Below, in pieces: positions 15,574 through 24,696 of a DNA stretch of 64,000 nucleotides. The notes under the pieces were generated by a model. It had not been told where the DNA came from. It saw only the letters and a list, made by a program, of their open reading frames with translations, and did no database searches. How positions within the stretch are numbered: position 1 is the first letter of the stretch; every line of letters starts with the position of its first letter. A program made the position numbers and the translations under genes. This stretch comes from Lujinxingiaceae bacterium (GTDB lineage Bacteria; Myxococcota_A; Bradymonadia; Bradymonadales; Bradymonadaceae), in contig JACCWM010000062.1 of the NCBI GenBank assembly GCA_013697635.1, positions 60,215 to 124,214 on the forward strand, read 5' to 3'.

Positions 15574-18500
15574 CTCGCGGCCGCGCGCACCGGCGACGAC
15601 GTCATCGAAGTGAAAACGCATCGGTACCGTCTCGTTTCCAAGCCACAAACGCGCCTGGTCGTGGAAAAACGGCGAGTTGGCAAGACCGGATTGGCCGCCG
15701 GGGATGATGTTGACGCCGCTGACCTCGCCGTCCTTGAGCGCGATGACCATGCGCATGACCGGGCCGCTCGAGTAGCTGAAGTTCCTGCCGCTCAGCCCCG
15801 GGTTAGCGGCATCGACGTTGAACTGATCGCCGTCTCGAGGAAACCACTTGAGGCCGTGGCGCGGATCGCCCGCAGCCAGATTCGGGGCCAGCGGCAGATT
15901 CTTCGTCGTGATCGAGAAGTTGTTGGCCAAATTGGCGAGCGAAGGCTGGTCGCGCAGGTAATTGAGCAGCAGTGACTCGAAGCGCACCATGTGGCGAAGG
16001 CCCCACAGCCAGGTGTCCATCGACTCGCTACCATAACCACCCTCGCCAGGCGCGGTGGGCTCGGTGCGCAAGAAGGTGAGCGCGCGCGTCAAGCCGATGA
16101 GCATGCCCTCGGCGCTGGTCTCGATCACCTCGGTGTTCAAATCATCGAAGAAGACCGACTCGCCAGTGGCCTCGTTCCAGGAGGCGAGCGCGAGCGGGTT
16201 GGTGGCGCCGCGGCCGTCGAGAAACTGTGCCAGAGCGCGGATGCGACCCGTCGATCCGCCGGAGGGCCACAGTCCGTCGAGGGCTTCGTCGTTGAAGACG
16301 TAGCTCTGAAAGGCCCCAAACCAGGCGTTGAAGATTGTCGTGGCGATGGCGTCCTCGCGGTCGCTGGCGCTCACGCTCTGGTAGAAGGTCTCGACGCCGG
16401 ATTTGGCCTGGTAGCCGCGATCACGCCAGCCTTGTAGACGGGTGACGATCTCGTCGATCGCGGCCTTTTCGGTGGTGTACAGATCGACAATACGCTGGGC
16501 GTCGGGTGTGAGCTCGCCGTCGATCAAGGACGACGCTCTGGCCGAGACCAGGGCCTCGAGCAGATGGGGCACAAAGGTCTCGCCCAAGCGCGAGTCGTGG
16601 TTGCCCTGGATGGCGGCCATCTTGGCGGTGTCGGCCGTGTTGCTCTCGATCGCGGCGTGCAGCTCGCGATCGATCGTGTCTGCGCGAAAGCCCTCAGTCC
16701 ACGGGCCGCCGATGTACCAGGGGCCGCTGCTCAAATCGTTGTCGAATGCGACGCCGACCGGATCGTTGTTGGCGGTGAGCACATAGCCCGAGGCCGGGTT
16801 GAGCCGCTGTGGCGTCTCCTCAAAGGGCACCACACAAGCATAAGGATCGCTTTGGCCCGGGGTCTCGTCGATGCGTCGTCCATTCATCGGGATCGTGAAG
16901 CCGCCAAAGCGCGTGCCGTCGAGCAAAAGCGTTGGGTCTGCGCCCTCAGCCCAGCCGCCGCTGTCGCCGCGGGGCAGATAGCCCCGGCAGGGAACCGCCT
17001 GATAGGCCGAGTAGTAGATGTTGCCATCGCCATCGGAGACGGTGAAGTTGAGCGAGCTTGTCATCAGCCCACGCGTGGACTCGCGAAACTCCAGCACGTC
17101 CTTGGTCCGGCCGAGCTCGCCGAGGGTGCCCATCATGTCGCCCGTATCAAAACCGACGTAATCGAGGCTGATCGCGGTGATGATGTCGTCGCCGTCGGTA
17201 TCTGCGGGGATCACAAAGCCGCTGTGCATGCGCACGAGCGCTTCACCGGCCCCGGGAGTATCGTTTTCAGCGGCCCGGCGGCCTTCGATCGCGCTGAGCC
17301 AGCGCCCGTCGAAGGTTTTATAGCGCGCGTAGGTGACCGTGCGCCCCGTGCTGCCAAGCGCGACGACGTTTGCGATCACGTAGGTCTCCTCGAGGCGCTC
17401 GAGCGGGCGCCACTGGCCCTCAAAAAAGCTCTCGGCCGGCTCGCCGTTTGCGCCCAGGCGAATCTCCTCGCGGTACCAGTCGGTGATGTCGCCGGAGAGC
17501 TGCGTGAAGCTCCAGGCGACCTTGCCGTTGGTGCCAAGGGGCATGACCGGGATACCCGGGATCACCAGCCCGAGCTGGTGGATGTCGCCACCGCCGAAAA
17601 CCGAGGTGTCCAGGCCGACCTGGTAGAGAATCGACGGGATGCCCAGCGGCAGGTGACCATCGCCCGCCAGAAGGCTTGCGCCGTCGGTGGTCTTGTCGCC
17701 GGCCACCGCCCAGGCGTTGGAGCCAAAACCGCGCTCCTGGCTGCGAAGGCGCATGGATTCTTGTTGGCGCTGCAAGCTCTCGGCCAGATGATCGACCATG
17801 GACTGGTTGATCGCGCTGCGAGCCACTCCTTGCCCGCCGCTGCCCACACCCGAGCCGAGCAGATTGAGGCCGCCCGGCGTTCCCCAGTCGCCCGAGGCGA
17901 TCGGGAAAAGTGGCGCGGGGGCGCTCCAGATATCCTCGATCGCGCCCGCCTCACGAAGCGAGCGCAGGGGCGCGTCGTCTGCGTATAAAGAGCGCAGACG
18001 GCTGGCGACGGCGGCGTTGCCGACATCGCCGCCCTCAAAGCTCGACTGATACAAAAAGGTCGTCAGCATGCCCGTCACGTCGAGGCTCGTGAAGGGGTGC
18101 ATCATCTCGGTCTTCTTTGTAAAGCCCAGCAGTCGGTAGGCCAGATCGACCTCGCTTGGCGCCGGCAGCAGCGCGCGATCGACGTGATCGATGTAGGCGT
18201 TGATGCCCTCGGCGAAGGCCTCCATGACGGCGACGGTCTCGGCGTCGGCCGTGGCGAGCATGCGCTCGGCGACGTGGCGCATGCCGGTCATACGCGCTTC
18301 GACATCGTTGCCAAGAGCGTCGTCGCCCAAAAGCTCGGAGATCTTGCCAAGGCCAAGGCGCCGCGACAGATCCATCATGAAGAAGCGATCGCGCGCGGCG
18401 ACAAAGCCGTGCACGCGCGCCAGATCGCGCTCGTTGGTGGCATAGATGTGCGGGACATTGCTCTCGGTGCGAACGACGTGCACGGGCCCTTCGAGGCCGG

Positions 18501-18801
18501 GCAGCTCCCAGCGCTCTTTGAGCTCGACGCCTTCGAGGCCTTCGGGCGCAATCTCGGCATCGGCGCTCGCGTCGGCGTCCGGCCCGCTTGCGTCATCGCC
18601 CACGTCGAGTCGTGGCCCGCTGTCGGCCGCGTCGGCGTCGACAGCCACATCTTCCAGGCCCAGATCCGGGGTGTTCTTCTGGGGCGGGTCGTCGTCACAG
18701 CCGACCAGCGACGTGGCGAGCGCGATGCTCAGACAACAGAGACGAACACACAATGGTTTGCGGCTTTTCACGACAACCTCATTTGACATTTTTTGCACCA
18801 A
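15556..18801 (-). CDS. Penicillin acylase-family Ntn-hydrolase, lipoprotein
   Basis: A 1081-residue precursor, longer than typical penicillin or AHL acylases (about 750-850). The signal peptide ends in lipobox LVGC (Cys35), followed by an Asp/Ala-rich spacer of about 50 residues. The alpha-subunit region begins near ELPGLEGPVHVVR and includes YATNERDLARVHGFVAARDR. The autocatalytic site is GFGSNAWAV with nucleophile Ser361, which starts the beta subunit. Family members cleave amide bonds in beta-lactams, acyl-homoserine lactones or lipopeptides. Substrate here is unknown. Surface anchoring suggests action on external amides such as quorum signals. Confidence 0.9.
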   Translation of the reverse strand: MVQKMSNEVVVKSRKPLCVRLCCLSIALATSLVGCDDDPPQKNTPDLGLEDVAVDADAADSGPRLDVGDDASGPDADASADAEIAPEGLEGVELKERWELPGLEGPVHVVRTESNVPHIYATNERDLARVHGFVAARDRFFMMDLSRRLGLGKISELLGDDALGNDVEARMTGMRHVAERMLATADAETVAVMEAFAEGINAYIDHVDRALLPAPSEVDLAYRLLGFTKKTEMMHPFTSLDVTGMLTTFLYQSSFEGGDVGNAAVASRLRSLYADDAPLRSLREAGAIEDIWSAPAPLFPIASGDWGTPGGLNLLGSGVGSGGQGVARSAINQSMVDHLAESLQRQQESMRLRSQERGFGSNAWAVAGDKTTDGASLLAGDGHLPLGIPSILYQVGLDTSVFGGGDIHQLGLVIPGIPVMPLGTNGKVAWSFTQLSGDITDWYREEIRLGANGEPAESFFEGQWRPLERLEETYVIANVVALGSTGRTVTYARYKTFDGRWLSAIEGRRAAENDTPGAGEALVRMHSGFVIPADTDGDDIITAISLDYVGFDTGDMMGTLGELGRTKDVLEFRESTRGLMTSSLNFTVSDGDGNIYYSAYQAVPCRGYLPRGDSGGWAEGADPTLLLDGTRFGGFTIPMNGRRIDETPGQSDPYACVVPFEETPQRLNPASGYVLTANNDPVGVAFDNDLSSGPWYIGGPWTEGFRADTIDRELHAAIESNTADTAKMAAIQGNHDSRLGETFVPHLLEALVSARASSLIDGELTPDAQRIVDLYTTEKAAIDEIVTRLQGWRDRGYQAKSGVETFYQSVSASDREDAIATTIFNAWFGAFQSYVFNDEALDGLWPSGGSTGRIRALAQFLDGRGATNPLALASWNEATGESVFFDDLNTEVIETSAEGMLIGLTRALTFLRTEPTAPGEGGYGSESMDTWLWGLRHMVRFESLLLNYLRDQPSLANLANNFSITTKNLPLAPNLAAGDPRHGLKWFPRDGDQFNVDAANPGLSGRNFSYSSGPVMRMVIALKDGEVSGVNIIPGGQSGLANSPFFHDQARLWLGNETVPMRFHFDDVVAGARGRELYFSP

Positions 18802-18942
18802 GTCTGCGAAATCGCATGCACTCTAACGCTTCGATGATGCTGTCGCAACGGGCAGCGCACAATTCTGGCAAAGCTGCTCAAGCTGAGGCACAATGGGCGG
18901 CGTGGGCAGTGTTGGCCGAGATTCAAGATTGAGGGTCGATCG

Positions 18943-19350
18943 ATGGGTGAAAGCGATAAGCGCAGTGGGCGACGTAGCGAGGAGACACTGACCGCGATCC
19001 GCTACCAGCTCGAGTGGGTGCAAGAGAACTTCTCGATCGAGCTCATCGTGCTGGCCGACGCAGCCGGACTGGTCTTGACCCACGCCGGCGACGCCGATCA
19101 CGCCGAGATGCTCGCTGCCTGCGCCGAGCAACTCAACGACGACAAGGAAGGACCGATGTTCTCCGTCGTTGAGGAGTCGATCCCCGGCCTCACACACGAG
19201 CGCCTGTTCGTCGGCCCGCTCGAGATCGACGGCATTCCGCTCTATCTGTGCGCGGTGGCCACTCCCAGCGACGAGGCCCACGCCGGCATGGCCCGTGCCC
19301 TGGGCGGCATTCGCCGCATTTACCGCACCACGAGCCTCACCGCCGGCTAG
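18943..19350 (+). CDS. Roadblock/LC7-like small protein
   Basis: A 135-residue protein. After a charged N-terminus, the order helix-strand-strand-helix (LTAIRYQLEWVQENF, IELIVLADAAGLVLTHAG, then strands LFVGPLEIDGIPLYLCAVA and a final helix MARALGGIRRIY) matches the roadblock/LC7 or related profilin-like fold. Sequence similarity to the MglB at 8368 is weak, so it is not called MglB. It could regulate a small GTPase. It lies 102 bp before the Cys-rich gene and is divergent from the acylase. Confidence 0.5.
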   Translation: MGESDKRSGRRSEETLTAIRYQLEWVQENFSIELIVLADAAGLVLTHAGDADHAEMLAACAEQLNDDKEGPMFSVVEESIPGLTHERLFVGPLEIDGIPLYLCAVATPSDEAHAGMARALGGIRRIYRTTSLTAG

Positions 19351-19452
19351 CCGCACCGGGAACGCCGGGCAGCATCCAACCGTTAACTGACGTCCACGGC
19401 GCGCCAACACAGCGCGCGGACTGGCCAGAACCCTTTGAGAGCGGCGCACAAC

Positions 19453-19743
19453 ATGTCCTACACATTCACATGCTGGTCGTGCAAAAAAGACACTGAGAAA
19501 GAGGACAAGATCTTTCGCACCGACCATTGTCCGCACTGCTACGCAGCGATGAAGTCCTGCATGAACTGCAGCTACTACGACGCCTACGCGCACAATGAGT
19601 GCAAAGAGCCGATGGCCGAGTACACCAAGGACAAGGAGCGGGCGAACTTCTGCGACTACTTCAAGTGCGGCACCAACGCCGCCGAAGGCCCCAACGCCGC
19701 CGAGATCGCCAAGGCCAAGCTCGACGCGCTCTTCAAGAAGTGA
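19453..19743 (+). CDS. Small Cys-rich putative zinc protein
   Basis: A 96-residue protein with paired cysteines: CWSC (7/10), CPHC, CMNC, a single Cys in HNEC and a last one in NFCDYF, followed by KCG. This spacing suggests two zinc sites. The segment CMNCSYYDAYAHNECKEP and then KERANFCDYF is a recurring pattern in small uncharacterised bacterial proteins. ATG 19453 is chosen over the in-frame TTG at 19435 because the Cys domain starts there. Function unknown. Confidence 0.7.
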   Translation: MSYTFTCWSCKKDTEKEDKIFRTDHCPHCYAAMKSCMNCSYYDAYAHNECKEPMAEYTKDKERANFCDYFKCGTNAAEGPNAAEIAKAKLDALFKK

Positions 19744-19760
19744 GCGTCGCTGGTTAAACG

Positions 19761-21692
19761 TTAAACGTCGAGCTCCACGACCTCGCCGGCGTTCTCCATG
19801 ATGAAGTCAAAGCGCAACGAGGCGTCCTTGCCCATCAGCTTGCCGATCACGGTGTTGGTCTCCTCGCGCACGTCGTCTTTGATCACGACCTTGAGCAGGC
19901 GGCGCTTGTTCGGATCGAGGGTCGTATCCTTGAGCGTCTGAGCCATCATCTCTCCCAGACCCTTGAAGCGCTGAATGTTGACCTTCTTGGGTTTCTTGCG
20001 CTTCTTGAACTTGCTGATGATCTTGTCGCGATCGTTGTCATCGAGCGCCCAGTGCGTCTCGTTGCCGTGATCGATGCGATAAAGCGGCGGCTGGGCGATG
20101 TACAGGTAGCCGTCGTAGATCAGCTGCGGGATGTAGCGGTAGAAAAACGTCAGCAACAAGGTCGAGATGTGGTGGCCGTCGCTGTCGGCGTCCATGAGCA
20201 AGATGATCTTGTGGTAGCGAAGCTGGGAGGCGTCGTAGTGCTCCTTCATTCCGCAGCCGAGCGCGTCGGCCACGTCGCGAAGCTCCTTGTTACTGGTGAC
20301 CTTGGACATCGTCGCCTGCTCGGCGTTGAGCACCTTGCCGCGAAGGGGCAAGATCGCCTGGGTGCGCCGATCGCGGCCCTGCTTGGCGTTGCCGCCGGCG
20401 GAATCGCCCTCGACGATGAACAACTCACTCTCTTCGGGGTCCGTGCTCGAACAATCCGAGAGCTTGCCGGGCAGGTTGAGCCGGTGGCTCACCGCGCGCT
20501 TTCGGGTCACCTTCTTGATCGCCGAGCGGCTCGCCTGGCGCGCGCGCGCGGCTTGGATGATGCGCTGGGCGATGGCGTTGCCGGTGCTCGTTCGCGTGTG
20601 CAAGAGCTGCTCGAGCTCGGCACGCACCGCGTGGGCGACCACGGCGCGGATGTCCGGGTTGTTGAGCTTGGACTTGGTCTGGCCCTGAAACTGCGGATCG
20701 ACCATGAAAACGCTGATGATCGACTTGACCCCCTCGCGAATGTCCTCGGCCACGATCGGCAGATTCTTGGGCGCGATGTCGTGCGTCTCAAAGTAGCTGC
20801 GAAGCGCACGCACCACGCCGTCCTTGAAGCCCTGCTCGTGGGTGCCGCCGTCGATCGTCGGGATACCGTTGACGAAGGTGCGAATGTCCTCCTTGGTGTC
20901 CTCAGTCCACTGCAGGGCGATCTCGACGCGCGTGACCGTCTCGCTGGGGTTCTCCTGGCGAAACACCATGATGTCGGTGTGGGTGGGCGCCTCCTTGCTC
21001 TCCTTTTGCACCTGGGCCAAGAAGTCGCGGATGCCGCCCTCGTGCTTGAACTCGTGGTACTTGTTGTCGACCTGGTTGCGAAACAAGATCCGCAGGCCCT
21101 GGTTGAGATAGGTCTTGATCTCGAGCGTCTCGGCGATCAGCGTCGCATCGAAGCTCGTATCCTCGAAGATCTGCGAGTCCGGCCGAAAGAAGATCTCGGT
21201 GCCCGTGCCGCGCGCCTCGCCCACAGCCTCGACGGGAGCCGCCGGCACACCGCGCGAGTAGTGCTGCTTGTACATGCGCCCATCGCGGCGGATCGAGGCG
21301 ACGAGCTCCGAGCTCAAGGCGTTGACCACCGAGCTGCCCACGCCGTGCAAGCCGCCCGAGGTCACGTAGTTGTCGTTGTTGAACTTGCCACCGGAGTGCA
21401 GCGTCGTCAGGATGATCTCCAGCGCGCTTCGCCCCTCCTTGGGATGAATGTCGACCGGGATGCCGCGCCCGTTGTCCGAGACGCTCAGCGACTCACCGTC
21501 TTTGTGCAGCGTGACCTCGATCGTGGTGGCATAGCCGTTGATCGCCTCGTCGACCGCGTTGTCCACGATCTCCCACAAAAGGTGATGCAAGCCGGCTTTA
21601 CCCGTACCCCCGATATACATGCCCGGGCGCTTTCGAACGGGTTCCAGACCTTCGAGAATGGTGATATCTTTCGCGGTGTACTGACTTGTCAT
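19761..21692 (-). CDS. Type IIA DNA topoisomerase subunit B (ParE/GyrB)
   Basis: A 643-residue ATPase subunit. The GHKL ATPase domain has [20 protein letters not shown] and the lid [13 protein letters not shown]. The transducer domain carries the Lys in a QTKSKLNN motif. The Toprim domain has [19 protein letters not shown] and [12 protein letters not shown], and the C-terminus has QRFKGLGEM. The absence of the proteobacterial GyrB insertion, together with the length, fits ParE somewhat better than GyrB. The A subunit is not adjacent. The start is ATG 21692 (MTSQYTAKD); the longer frame adds a non-conserved hydrophobic leader that I reject. Confidence 0.9.
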   Translation of the reverse strand: MTSQYTAKDITILEGLEPVRKRPGMYIGGTGKAGLHHLLWEIVDNAVDEAINGYATTIEVTLHKDGESLSVSDNGRGIPVDIHPKEGRSALEIILTTLHSGGKFNNDNYVTSGGLHGVGSSVVNALSSELVASIRRDGRMYKQHYSRGVPAAPVEAVGEARGTGTEIFFRPDSQIFEDTSFDATLIAETLEIKTYLNQGLRILFRNQVDNKYHEFKHEGGIRDFLAQVQKESKEAPTHTDIMVFRQENPSETVTRVEIALQWTEDTKEDIRTFVNGIPTIDGGTHEQGFKDGVVRALRSYFETHDIAPKNLPIVAEDIREGVKSIISVFMVDPQFQGQTKSKLNNPDIRAVVAHAVRAELEQLLHTRTSTGNAIAQRIIQAARARQASRSAIKKVTRKRAVSHRLNLPGKLSDCSSTDPEESELFIVEGDSAGGNAKQGRDRRTQAILPLRGKVLNAEQATMSKVTSNKELRDVADALGCGMKEHYDASQLRYHKIILLMDADSDGHHISTLLLTFFYRYIPQLIYDGYLYIAQPPLYRIDHGNETHWALDDNDRDKIISKFKKRKKPKKVNIQRFKGLGEMMAQTLKDTTLDPNKRRLLKVVIKDDVREETNTVIGKLMGKDASLRFDFIMENAGEVVELDV

Positions 21693-21873
21693 AACTGCAC
21701 CAGACCTTCGACTACGAGAACAGACGCAAAACGCCGCGACTCCAACGGCTACCGCCACAAGAAACACGACATCCACCGGAAGTACAAGCCGTTTCTCCGC
21801 CTTATCAACACCTCAAATTACCTCGAACTTCCACCCGACCCCACCCCCAAAAAAGTATTGGAAGGCCCACCCG

Positions 21874-22500
21874 ATGATTTCCGAAGTTTTTGAAATATAT
21901 AGAGAAACATTTCGCACCCTGCACGCGCGCCACGACGTCCCCATGCCCAACTCCGCCCTCGAACTCGGCGCGCTTCCCACCAGCGCCTGCATCCTGACCT
22001 GCCCCGAGCTGCATGGCGTTTCCAAGCGCGTCGGCGTCAACCTGACCCAGTGGGGCACCGTCGATGGCGTCAGCGTCGTGCCCGGCGACGCCCGCAAGCT
22101 CGACTACCCCGACGACAGCTTCGATCTCGTCGTCACCTCCTCGATGCTCGAGCACATCCCCGACTTCTGGCTGGCCATCTCCGAGATGAAACGCGTCCTG
22201 GCCCCCGGCGGCTTTTTGATCATCAACACCCCCGGCTTCACCGAGACCCCGCTCGGCAACCGCGCCCGCGCCTGGGCCTTCAAAATCGGCCTGCCCGACG
22301 TGCTCAAACGCGCCACGCTGACCATGCGCATCCACGACGCCCCCCACGACTACTACCGCTTCAGCGAGCACTGCTACCGCGACGTCTTCATGGCCGGCCT
22401 CGACGAGGTCAAGATCTGGAGCACCATGCTCCCGCCCAGAACGTTTGGCATGGGCCGAAAACCCATGGCCGCCGCGCCAACACCAGCAGGCAAAGCATGA
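21874..22500 (+). CDS. Class I SAM-dependent methyltransferase
   Basis: A 208-residue methyltransferase of the Methyltransf_11 type at the start of the polysaccharide cluster. Motif I is weakened to [10 protein letters not shown]. The later motifs are clear: [20 protein letters not shown], then [31 protein letters not shown]. The C-terminal region has [15 protein letters not shown], common in methyltransferases of sugar clusters. The acceptor is unknown and the weak motif I raises some doubt about SAM binding. It overlaps the gmd start by 4 bp (ATGA). Confidence 0.78.
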   Translation: MISEVFEIYRETFRTLHARHDVPMPNSALELGALPTSACILTCPELHGVSKRVGVNLTQWGTVDGVSVVPGDARKLDYPDDSFDLVVTSSMLEHIPDFWLAISEMKRVLAPGGFLIINTPGFTETPLGNRARAWAFKIGLPDVLKRATLTMRIHDAPHDYYRFSEHCYRDVFMAGLDEVKIWSTMLPPRTFGMGRKPMAAAPTPAGKA

Positions 22501-23594
22501 CGACCACCTCCAAAAAGACAGCGCTGATCACCGGTATCACCGGCCAGGACGGCTCCTATCTGGCCGAACTCCTGCTCCAAAAGGGCTACGAGGTTCACGG
22601 CATCATCCGCCGCTCGAGCTCGTTCAATACCGGCCGCATCGAGCACATCTACCAGGACCCCCACGTCCCCAACCCGCGCCTGCTCCTGCACTACGGCGAT
22701 CTCAGCGACGCCTCGAACCTCTCGCGCCTGATCGCCCAGATCGTACCCGACGAGATCTACAACCTCGGCGCCCAGAGCCACGTCAAGGTCTCCTTCGAGA
22801 TCCCCGAATACACCGCCGATGTCGACGCGCTCGGTGCTCTGCGCCTGCTCGACGCGATCAAGGACACCGGACTCTCCACCCGCTACTACCAGGCATCGAC
22901 CAGCGAGCTCTACGGCAAGGTCCAGGAAGTACCCCAGAGCGAGACCACGCCCTTTTATCCCCGCTCGCCATACGGCGTCGCCAAGCTCTACGCCTATTGG
23001 ACCACGGTCAATTACCGTGAAGCCTACGGCCTGCACGCCTCCAACGGCATCTTGTTCAACCACGAGAGCCCGCGCCGAGGCAAAACCTTCGTCACCCGCA
23101 AGATCACCCGCGCCGTCGCCCGGATCAAACACGGCCTCCAAGAGCGCCTCTATCTGGGAAACCTCGACGCTCGCCGCGACTGGGGCTACGCCCCCGAATT
23201 CGTCCAGGCCATGTGGCTGATGCTCCAACAAGACGCGCCCTCCGATCTGGTGATCGCCACCGGCAGCACCCATACCGTGCGCGACTTCGCCACCGCCGCC
23301 TTTGCCCGCGCCGAGATCCCCATCCGCTGGCAGGGCGAGGCGGCTGACGAGAAGGGGTTCGACGCCGAGAGCGGCGCGCTGCTCGTCGAGATCGACCCCT
23401 CCTACTACCGCCCCACCGAGGTCGATCTGCTGATCGGCGACCCCACCCGCGCCCGCGAGCTGCTCGGCTGGCAGGCCAAGACCACGCTCGCTGAGCTCGT
23501 CAACCTCATGGTCGACCACGATCTGAACCTCGCGCGCCGCCTCACGCTGCTTCGCGACAACGGCTTCGCGATCAGCGAAGACGACCTCGACTAA
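22497..23594 (+). CDS. gmd: GDP-mannose 4,6-dehydratase
   Basis: 365 residues, short-chain dehydrogenase fold. It converts GDP-mannose to GDP-4-keto-6-deoxymannose in the cytoplasm. Seen: NADP-binding [12 protein letters not shown], the [15 protein letters not shown] loop specific to Gmd, [14 protein letters not shown], and the catalytic Tyr159-x3-Lys163 (YGVAK). NHESPRRG follows and the NADP-loop KITRAVARI completes it. ATG 22497 overlaps the upstream methyltransferase stop, so the two are translationally coupled. With the next gene it gives GDP-L-fucose or a related 6-deoxyhexose. Confidence 0.96.
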   Translation: MTTTSKKTALITGITGQDGSYLAELLLQKGYEVHGIIRRSSSFNTGRIEHIYQDPHVPNPRLLLHYGDLSDASNLSRLIAQIVPDEIYNLGAQSHVKVSFEIPEYTADVDALGALRLLDAIKDTGLSTRYYQASTSELYGKVQEVPQSETTPFYPRSPYGVAKLYAYWTTVNYREAYGLHASNGILFNHESPRRGKTFVTRKITRAVARIKHGLQERLYLGNLDARRDWGYAPEFVQAMWLMLQQDAPSDLVIATGSTHTVRDFATAAFARAEIPIRWQGEAADEKGFDAESGALLVEIDPSYYRPTEVDLLIGDPTRARELLGWQAKTTLAELVNLMVDHDLNLARRLTLLRDNGFAISEDDLD

Positions 23595-23607
23595 GCGAGC
23601 ACCCACC

Positions 23608-24564
23608 ATGCCCACCTACCGCCGCATGACCCCCGAAGCCCTGGTCTACGTCGCCGGCCACCGCGGCCTCGCTGGCTCCGCGATCGTGCGCGCGCTCCAG
23701 GCCCGCGGCTACCAAAACATCCTCACCCGCACCAAAACCGAGCTCGACCTCACAATCCAGGCCGCCACCGACGCCTTTTTCGCCGCCCACCGCCCCGAAT
23801 TCGTCATCCTCGCCGCCGCCAAGGTCGGCGGCATTTTAGCCAACGCCACCTATCCGGCCGACTTCATCACCGACAACCTGCTCATCCAGACCCACGTGAT
23901 CGACGCCGCCCACCGCCACGCCACCCAACGCCTGCTCTTCTTGGGCTCGAGCTGCATCTACCCCCGCGACTGCCCCCAACCGATCCGCGAAGAATACCTG
24001 CTCACCGGCCCCCTCGAGCCCACCAACGCCCCCTACGCCCTGGCCAAGATCGCCGGTATCGCCCACTGCCACGCCCTCAACACCCAACACCACACCCGCT
24101 ACCTGCCCGTCATGCCCACCAACCTCTACGGCCCCCACGACAACTTCGACCCCCACAGCGCCCACGTGCTGCCCGCCCTGATCGCCCGCTTCCACCACGC
24201 CAAGCTCACCGCCGCCCCCCACGTCACCCTCTGGGGCAGCGGCACCCCTCGCCGCGAATTCCTCCACGCCGACGACCTCGCCACCGCCTGCCTCCACCTC
24301 CTCGAGCACACCGACGAAACTCGCCTCCTCAACATCGGCACAGCCCAAGACCTCCCGATCCTCGAGCTCGCCCACCTGATCGCCGACATCGTCGGCTACC
24401 AAGGCGACATCGTCCTCGACCCCACCAAACCCGACGGCACCCCCCAAAAGCTCCTCGACACCACCCGAATCCAGGCCCTCGGCTGGACCCCCACCATCAG
24501 CCTTGAAAAAGGTATCGAACAGACTTACAGCTGGTTCCAACAAAACGTATTATCCACTCCCTAA
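23608..24564 (+). CDS. fcl: GDP-L-fucose synthase
   Basis: 318 residues, NAD(P)-dependent epimerase/reductase. It epimerises and reduces GDP-4-keto-6-deoxymannose to GDP-L-fucose. The N-terminal VAGHRGLAGSAIVRAL is the GxxGxxG cofactor site, AAKVGGILANATYPADFI is family-specific, and the catalytic pair is Tyr143/Lys147 (YALAK). PTNLYGPHDNF and REFLHADDLA are also conserved. It lies 13 bp after gmd, the standard pairing. The DNA here is unusually rich in C (many CCC and GCC codons) on the coding strand. Confidence 0.95.
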   Translation: MPTYRRMTPEALVYVAGHRGLAGSAIVRALQARGYQNILTRTKTELDLTIQAATDAFFAAHRPEFVILAAAKVGGILANATYPADFITDNLLIQTHVIDAAHRHATQRLLFLGSSCIYPRDCPQPIREEYLLTGPLEPTNAPYALAKIAGIAHCHALNTQHHTRYLPVMPTNLYGPHDNFDPHSAHVLPALIARFHHAKLTAAPHVTLWGSGTPRREFLHADDLATACLHLLEHTDETRLLNIGTAQDLPILELAHLIADIVGYQGDIVLDPTKPDGTPQKLLDTTRIQALGWTPTISLEKGIEQTYSWFQQNVLSTP

Positions 24565-24601
24565 CATATTCAATTTGTTGCAATTGCTCTCCCCAACTTT
24601 G

Positions 24602-24630
24602 TTGAAAACCGGCGCAGATTGCTATATCTA
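24602..24630 (+). promoter_or_regulatory. Candidate sigma-70 promoter for the dehydratase-led operon
   Basis: TTGAAA (24602-24607), a 17-bp spacer and TATCTA (24625-24630) lie in an AT-rich 99-bp gap between fcl and the next gene. An overlapping alternative uses TATATC as the -10. It would start a transcript for the downstream polysaccharide genes. Confidence 0.4.
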
Positions 24631-24696
24631 TTCTGACTGTCGCAGCTCTGGCCTCAGTCAAAGTTGACAGTGGTTCTCCAAATAGCAGTAGCCAAT

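Noticed and set aside
21693..21776. Hydrophobic N-terminal extension of the topoisomerase
   Set aside because: It would give a cytoplasmic enzyme a membrane leader. The family start is MTSQYTAKD at 21692.
20052..21893. 613-codon plus-strand ORF
   Set aside because: Antisense to the topoisomerase B gene, whose ATPase and Toprim motifs are complete.
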